From the NCBI GenBank assembly GCA_029260765.1, contig JAJDCP010000046.1, positions 1 through 64,000 of the forward strand: DNA of 64,000 nucleotides, written 5' to 3'. This DNA comes from Planctomycetota bacterium (GTDB lineage: Bacteria; Planctomycetota; J058; JAJDCP01). Positions 59,046 through 64,000 of the stretch are shown here, one piece after another. Position 1 is the first letter of the stretch. The number at the start of each line of letters is the position of its first letter. The notes beneath the pieces were generated by a model. That model saw only the letters and a list, made by a program, of their open reading frames with translations. It did not search any database and was not told the DNA's origin. The position numbers were made by a program, and so were the translations under genes.

Positions 59046-62000
59046 CTAGCGACCCACCGCGGCCTCTCTCGCCCGGGCCTTGTATTCCCGCGCGCGTAGC
59101 AGGGCCTCCTCTTGGAGCTGACTCTCCCGCTTGGCAATGGGCAGATAGGCGGCCCTCGTCGCAATGTCTCCGGCTTCCTCGAAGCGGCCGGCGTCGGCCA
59201 GCAACTCGGTCAGCTCGATGTACAGGCTCCAGTCCAAGCTACCGAGCTCGACGGCACGCAGATACTTGCGGATCGTCGCTTCGGCGTCGCCAAGGATGGA
59301 GCTGCAGAGGCCTGACTCTTCCCACGTCCCCTTGTTCTCCGGGTCGAGCACGTGGAGCCTCTCGAAGTGGGGCAAGGCCGCTGGATAGTCATACAGCCAG
59401 AACGCCATGGTGGCCTGATGATTGTGGTACCAGACCTCCAACTCTGGGGCGAGCCGTCGGACCAGCTCACAATCCCGGGAGTGGCGGTCCCGATCCCCGA
59501 GCCACTGGAAGCACAGCGTTCTGCTGGTGAGCAGGTCGATGTCCAGCGACGATGCCAGGCCGAGCATCCGGGTCCGGCAGGCGATCATCAGGCCCAGGTC
59601 GAACTTCTTGGTGGTGGGGAAGCGGTCGTCGAAGCCGCGCGCGTAGAACCCGAGAGGATCGGGGAGCTCTTTTTCCAGCTCGGCGCGCAGCGCCAGGCAG
59701 CGCGCCGCGTCACCGCTGAGGCTTGCCTCGAAGCCGCTCTGGCCGTCGAGCTTGGCGACCTCTCCGACCTGATCGGCAGAGCCGTAGAGATAGTCCGTTC
59801 CGCCGGCTCCCTGGCAGCCGGCGTTGAAGTGCAGCAGGGCCCTCTGCGGATCGCCCCGGTCGCGGTACAGGTTGCCCAGCGCGAGATGACTCGGCGCAAA
59901 GAAGGGGTCGTCGAAGAGCGCGTTCTCGTACGCGATCTCCCACTCCTCCTCGTCGCCCTTGGCTTTCCCCAGTTCGGCGACGAACGCGTAGCCCTCGACG
60001 GTCGGATCGAGGATCAGCAGGTTGTTGCGCATCGTCCAGGCAAAGTCCATGTCCCCCGAGGCCAGGGCAGCCCGTCCCATGTCCACGAGCGCGCGCGTGT
60101 ACTGCGCGCGATGGTGGTGGGTCGTGAGCGCGTAGCACTCAGCCAGGGTGAAGGGCAGCTCCGCATCGTCGGCATAGGGCCTGCGGGCGTCCGTGAAGCC
60201 GATCCAGGCATCGAGCCAGAGCTCCCCCTGCACAGCGTTCAAGGCACCCAACAGCGTCAGCTCTGCTCCGGTCGCGCCGCCCTCCTCGAGATGCAGGCAC
60301 AGGCGCGCCAGATCCCGTGCATCCGGCATCAAGTCGCGCCCGGGATCGTCGCTGCGCTCCAACGCTTCCATTCCCATCGCCAGGGAGGCATCGCGCAGTG
60401 CCTGCGGGTAGTCGAACCGTGCCAGGTGCGCCAGCGCCCGGACAAGATACGCCCGCGGGGCGGGATAACGCTGAAGCAAGCCGGTGCACTCGTCGATCAT
60501 CTCCTGCCAGCCCGCGTTGTTCCAAAAACGCCCCCGCACAATCCGCGCTGCCGTTTCCACCCGATCGCGCAGGCGGAGCAGCCGCGCGTCACCAGACCCC
60601 AGGGGAGGCTCAACGACTTCTGCGCCCCTCGCGCCTGCCATGGCCTTGTGGCACGCCGCCCAGCGGGCCTTCTCGAGCCGGTAGCGACTTTCACTCAGAC
60701 TCCGGCTGGCCATGTAGCGCTGTTCCTCCAGCGTCAGCGCCCCTTGCCATGGCTCCACCTCAGGCGCACGGCGGGGCGATCCTGAGGCTGGCACGACGAC
60801 CTCCTCACCTGTGCGGAGAAGCTCTTGAACGGCCGCGGCGAGACGCGCTTCGAGCTGCTCGTCGCCGGGGCTCACGCGCAACGCCCAGCTCAGCGCGGGC
60901 ACAGGGCCATGACTCTCGCTGAAGTTGGTCAGCACGTTCTCACGGAGCTGGCCGAATTGCTCGCCGTGCTCCGCATTCCAGGCCTCGTTGGCCATCAGCC
61001 GGCCGACGTCCTCCATGGCCAGCGTGAACCGACCCTGGTTGCTACGGGAGACGGCACGGTAGAACCTATGAAAGAAGCTCTCCTCTGACTCCAGGTAGCG
61101 CGTCTGCGCGAGCTCCGCGAGCTTCCACTCGCCCAGCTGGATGGCGATCTGGGCGATGCGCCCGACCACCGCGGTGATCTGCACTTCCTTGTGCGCGAGC
61201 TGCGCGGCGCGCAGCAGAATCGCGAGAGCCTCCTCGGGCTTCTCCTGGTACGTGCAGAGGTCACCTTGCCATTGCAGGAGCACGAAGGAGTCCGGCTGCT
61301 TCTCGAGGGCTGCCTGGAGCATCGTCTCCGCGGCGTCGACGTGCCCCCGGGCGACTTCCACCTCGGCCCGCGCGATGATGCACGCGGGGGAAGAAGGGTC
61401 GAGGTCGAGGGCCTTCTGCAGCAACGCTTCGGCCGCGTCGAGATCCTGGTCGACCCGCTGGGCGGCCAGTAAAGCCCAGCCCGGCGCAAAGCCTCCAGGG
61501 ACCTCCGTCGTCAGCCGCCCGATCCGCGCCTCGGCGCTCTCGGTATCGCCGGCTGCGAGGAGACCGACGACCCTGTCGAGACAGAACTCCCGGCTGCTCT
61601 CGAGTGCCTCGCCAACGATCTCCTCAAGCTGCGCAGCCTGCGCCGGCCCGAGGCTGTCTCGCCCGGCCAACAGAGCCGTGGCCCGGTCGTCCGGCCAGCC
61701 GGCCTCGAAGTCCGTGAGGTACTCCAGAAGGGCGAGCTGCATGGCTGCGCGGGCCTCGGCACCACGCTCGGAGATGTAGACCACGAGCTGGGGCACGTCC
61801 GGCGAGACGAGTAGGGAGGCGAGATAGCGCGTCGCGGAGCCACGAAGGAACTGCTGCACGGCGAAGTTGACGTTGACGGCCTCTGCGCTCCATTCGGGGA
61901 GCTGCAGGGTGTGCGTCGTGTTTCCCAGCCGCACCGTCTGCGGTTCTGCTGCGAGCATACAGGCGTCGACCAGTGGGATCGCTTCCGCCTCCGGGCGCGC

Positions 62001-62240
62001 GGGATCCAGCAGGAAAGCTGCCAGTCGCAACGCCGCCGCGCGGCTGCCGTCGAGGCTGGGTCGCAGGGCCTGGAAGTCCTCCCACACGCCCTCGGCAGCT
62101 TCGTCCGCCTGGGGCGCGCCTGGTTCTATCGGCGGATCCTGGGGAGGCGGACGGTTCGTGGGGCCAGGCCCGTTGGTGGAGGGACAGCCCAGACACAAGA
62201 TCAATGGGAGGATCCACAATCTCGAGCTCTTCACAAACAT
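59046..62240 (-). CDS. Large TPR-repeat lipoprotein
   Basis: ATG at 62240 follows AAGGGAGAG; the open frame upstream to 62393 adds no signal. The 1064-residue protein begins with a lipoprotein signal (LPLILCLGC, lipobox Cys at about 19) and a Pro-rich tether. The remainder is helical repeats of TPR type (for example APGWALLAAQRVDQDLDAAE, QALRDASLAMGMEALERS, ALGNLYRDRGDPQRALLHFN) from about 230 to the end. It should sit on the inner face of the outer membrane or in the periplasm and bind other proteins. No enzymatic domain is evident. The upstream region is 347 bp long and probably holds its promoter. Confidence 0.85.
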   Translation of the reverse strand: MFVKSSRLWILPLILCLGCPSTNGPGPTNRPPPQDPPIEPGAPQADEAAEGVWEDFQALRPSLDGSRAAALRLAAFLLDPARPEAEAIPLVDACMLAAEPQTVRLGNTTHTLQLPEWSAEAVNVNFAVQQFLRGSATRYLASLLVSPDVPQLVVYISERGAEARAAMQLALLEYLTDFEAGWPDDRATALLAGRDSLGPAQAAQLEEIVGEALESSREFCLDRVVGLLAAGDTESAEARIGRLTTEVPGGFAPGWALLAAQRVDQDLDAAEALLQKALDLDPSSPACIIARAEVEVARGHVDAAETMLQAALEKQPDSFVLLQWQGDLCTYQEKPEEALAILLRAAQLAHKEVQITAVVGRIAQIAIQLGEWKLAELAQTRYLESEESFFHRFYRAVSRSNQGRFTLAMEDVGRLMANEAWNAEHGEQFGQLRENVLTNFSESHGPVPALSWALRVSPGDEQLEARLAAAVQELLRTGEEVVVPASGSPRRAPEVEPWQGALTLEEQRYMASRSLSESRYRLEKARWAACHKAMAGARGAEVVEPPLGSGDARLLRLRDRVETAARIVRGRFWNNAGWQEMIDECTGLLQRYPAPRAYLVRALAHLARFDYPQALRDASLAMGMEALERSDDPGRDLMPDARDLARLCLHLEEGGATGAELTLLGALNAVQGELWLDAWIGFTDARRPYADDAELPFTLAECYALTTHHHRAQYTRALVDMGRAALASGDMDFAWTMRNNLLILDPTVEGYAFVAELGKAKGDEEEWEIAYENALFDDPFFAPSHLALGNLYRDRGDPQRALLHFNAGCQGAGGTDYLYGSADQVGEVAKLDGQSGFEASLSGDAARCLALRAELEKELPDPLGFYARGFDDRFPTTKKFDLGLMIACRTRMLGLASSLDIDLLTSRTLCFQWLGDRDRHSRDCELVRRLAPELEVWYHNHQATMAFWLYDYPAALPHFERLHVLDPENKGTWEESGLCSSILGDAEATIRKYLRAVELGSLDWSLYIELTELLADAGRFEEAGDIATRAAYLPIAKRESQLQEEALLRAREYKARAREAAVGR

Positions 62241-62587
62241 GCGCTCTCCCTTCAAGCGATCGCCGGTTGTCAATACCGCGAAGACCATTGTGAGTCGGGA
62301 TAGAGACAGCATAGCGCAGCCCACACGCCGATTCATTGTTCTGGTGTGTAGCCTTGGAGGTGCCTGGTGCCCGATCCCCACCTCGGGGCACACGATCGGG
62401 CTCTGTCAAGCCACCACCCGGTGCTGAAGACCGTGCTGGGACAGAGCCCCATTCTCTGTCGACTGTGAGACTCGGCGCAATTGCGCGAGATTCTTCCGAC
62501 GGGGCGACGCTTGCCGATGAGCCCGTCCGATGTCTGCCAGGGTCGCGTTCGGCGGCAGCCAGATGTGGCGCCCGCCTGCCAGCCCGC
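62241..62587. other. Intergenic region with inverted repeat, no gene seen
   Basis: 347 bp between two minus-strand genes. A perfect 10-bp inverted repeat (GGGCTCTGTC at 62398-62407 and GACAGAGCCC at 62440-62449, 32-base loop) could end transcription from the upstream gene at 62588, although no T run follows. No coding frame with a ribosome site was found. Confidence 0.5.
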
Positions 62588-63493
62588 CTACTCGCCCCAG
62601 AATCCCCAGAGCTTGGTGGCTGGCTCCGCTCTCTCGGGCATCACCAGATCAACCGCGAGCCTGCTGATCGGCTCCCCGTCGAACGGCTCGGCCGAAGCCT
62701 CCCAGGTGAGCATACCAGTCTCCCTGAGCTGCAGGAGATAGCGCGCGAAAGCCCGGTACTGCTGAGCATTCCAGGCTGTTGCCGTCCTGATTTCGGCAAG
62801 GCTTGCATCGTTCAGCAGCAAGGCCAGAAGAGTGGCATCAGCCTCGGGCATCAGCAGATAGAACCAGGTGTGTGAGCCGGTTTGCTTGCGCAGCCCGAAG
62901 AACCCGTCCCGGAGGTTGACCGACCAGCGGGCTTCGATGCCCAGAGTGTCGACGGCGGGCAGCTTCGACCCGAACAACGTAGATCGAGCATCACCGAGGC
63001 TGATTTCACCGCCGGGCGGCACCACGGTCACGGCTGCGTCGATCGCCGGCCTGCACTCGTCTAGAGCGGCAGCGACCTGGTCAAAGAGGTCATCCGCCAT
63101 ATGCGCCGCGAGATCTGCGCAGGCCTCCAACACCGACACACTGCAACGTACTTCCAGCTTGAGCAGAGGAATCATGATCAGCCGGGCAGCGCGTAAGCGA
63201 AGCTCTGCTTCGTCCCTCTCGAGCAACGGCGCGAGCCACGCAGGCAGCTCTTCGGGATACCGCTCAGCCTGGACGGAGAGCTCTTCGAGCTTATGGAACG
63301 CCTCCTCCCGCGCGGCGGGTGTGGCGGATGGGTTCGCCATCCGTTCCACGAGCGAGGCCGCCCCATCGCCGCCCTCCTGCGCCGCAAGGGGCGCAAACCC
63401 GGCTGCCAACAGAACGAGCCCCGCGATCTTGAGGGCAGCCAAAACCCTCGAGAGCCGGCCGCCCGGAAAACTCCTCAGATTGGATCGCGGCAT
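62588..63493 (-). CDS. Secreted uncharacterised protein
   Basis: The 301-residue product has an N-terminal signal peptide (AALKIAGLVLLAAGFAPLAAQ) and a helical N-terminal half that could be HEAT-like (AAREEAFHKLEELSVQAERY, LRLRAARLIMIPLLKLE). A beta-rich part follows (SVNLRDGFFGLRKQTGSHTW). Two Cys (about 115 and 124) are close enough for a disulphide. No family is recognised. The ribosome site is weak (GGGGGG), so another start is possible, but the signal peptide supports this one. Confidence 0.7.
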   Translation of the reverse strand: MPRSNLRSFPGGRLSRVLAALKIAGLVLLAAGFAPLAAQEGGDGAASLVERMANPSATPAAREEAFHKLEELSVQAERYPEELPAWLAPLLERDEAELRLRAARLIMIPLLKLEVRCSVSVLEACADLAAHMADDLFDQVAAALDECRPAIDAAVTVVPPGGEISLGDARSTLFGSKLPAVDTLGIEARWSVNLRDGFFGLRKQTGSHTWFYLLMPEADATLLALLLNDASLAEIRTATAWNAQQYRAFARYLLQLRETGMLTWEASAEPFDGEPISRLAVDLVMPERAEPATKLWGFWGE

Positions 63494-63650
63494 GATGCGC
63501 CCCCCAACGATTGCGTCCAGCCCTGCTGGCTGGCGAGTGCCGGCTTCGAGAGCCAGCCAGCAGCTCTCGAGCTTCCATCAGAGTACGTCCCAGGTTCCCG
63601 GCGGTGCAAGCTCCAGACCTGGACAGCTTGTGTGGTCACCCCAAGCAAGA

Positions 63651-63676
63651 GGGCGCCCCCCAGAGGAGCGCCCATG
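63651..63676 (-). terminator. Candidate terminator of rsfS
   Basis: On the minus strand GGGCGCTCC pairs with GGGGCGCCC through a short loop and is followed by TCTTGCTTGG. It lies 25 bases past the rsfS stop, ahead of the next minus-strand gene. Confidence 0.5.
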
Positions 63677-63700
63677 CGCGATGCAGCAGAGTGTGTCGGC

Positions 63701-64000
63701 TCAGCCCTCAACGACCTCTTCCGAGGCCGCTTCCTCCTCCGCCACGGCCTCTTCGGAGGCAGATTCCTGCTCCGGCACGACCTCTTCGGAGGCAGCTTCC
63801 TGTTTCCCTTCTTCCTCCTCAGAGGCCTCAGGCTCAAGAGGCTCCCAGGGCACACGCGGCGCGCGCGACCACAGGAACTCGAGGTTGTAGTAGGTGCGCG
63901 TGTCCGGCAGGAACAAATGCAGCACGGCATCGCCGTAATCGAGCAAGATCCAGCTACCGTCGTCGTACCCTTCGACGCCCAGAGGCAGCAGACCGATCGC
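63701..64000 (-). CDS. rsfS: Ribosomal silencing factor RsfS (Iojap), 5' truncated, with acidic tail
   Basis: The frame runs past the window edge; 99 codons are visible. The translation opens AIGLLPLGVEGYDDGSWILL, then DYGDAVLHLFLPDTRTYYNL and EFLWSRAPRV, which is the C-terminal half of the RsfS/Iojap domain. RsfS binds uL14 on the large ribosomal subunit and blocks joining with the small subunit in poor conditions. After the domain there is an unusual tail of about 40 residues of repeated EEAASEEVV-like blocks, almost wholly Glu, Ala, Ser and Val. The start and N-terminal half are outside the window. Confidence 0.85.
   Translation of the reverse strand, partial: AIGLLPLGVEGYDDGSWILLDYGDAVLHLFLPDTRTYYNLEFLWSRAPRVPWEPLEPEASEEEEGKQEAASEEVVPEQESASEEAVAEEEAASEEVVEG

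Overview
The window is GC-rich chromosomal DNA, densely packed with genes on both strands. It looks most like Planctomycetota or a related deep-branching Gram-negative lineage. The signs are Ser/Thr kinases fused to membrane segments and TPR arrays, an HCDLKPSN/DWG kinase active site, many secreted proteins whose signal peptides end in A-Q, an FHA protein, pilin-like proteins with a 'DYAT' core motif, and a long adenylosuccinate lyase of the animal type. Myxococcota is the main alternative, because one surface protein has a MYXO-CTERM-like tail. No rRNA, tRNA, phage, transposase or CRISPR array was recognised.

Layout. 1-5.5 kb: a 5'-truncated repeat protein, an FHA-VOC fusion, a pilin-like anchored protein, a GT-C glycosyltransferase and a KynB-type cyclase. 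5.5-10.1 kb: a two-gene surface operon (cohesin-like membrane protein, then a large CARDB/FN3 protein with a C-terminal sorting tail). 10.4-18.5 kb: lipid and central metabolism (fabG-fabB, korAB, an alpha/beta hydrolase, an acyltransferase paired with an SDR-like protein). 18.7-24.9 kb: an apparent operon of three paralogous secreted coiled-coil proteins, a zinc-ribbon kinase-TPR protein, a small CxxC protein and an orphan PD-(D/E)XK nuclease. This is the best candidate for an undescribed system.

24.9-37.4 kb: a membrane protein, a secreted VWA protein, rtcB, then a minus-strand run with an acyltransferase, hslV-hslU, pilD, a 173-bp inverted-repeat element that could encode a 6S-like RNA, pilT, recJ and two pilin genes. 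37.6-47.5 kb: a ceramidase-like secreted enzyme, a tyrosine phosphatase-like protein at the end of a MacAB-type efflux operon, a second kinase-TPR protein and a PadR regulator.

47.5-54 kb: a moxR-VWA-ATC-hydrolase operon, an AhpD-like protein, and three genes of unknown role, one of them possibly a transglutaminase-like enzyme. 54-59 kb: metG-purB-rfbC-folP, a housekeeping run. 59-64 kb: a large TPR lipoprotein, a secreted unknown, and rsfS with an acidic tail, cut by the window edge.

Starts were chosen by Shine-Dalgarno spacing and stop/start overlaps, so several differ from the longest open frame. Families were recognised by eye from motifs; no database search was run.
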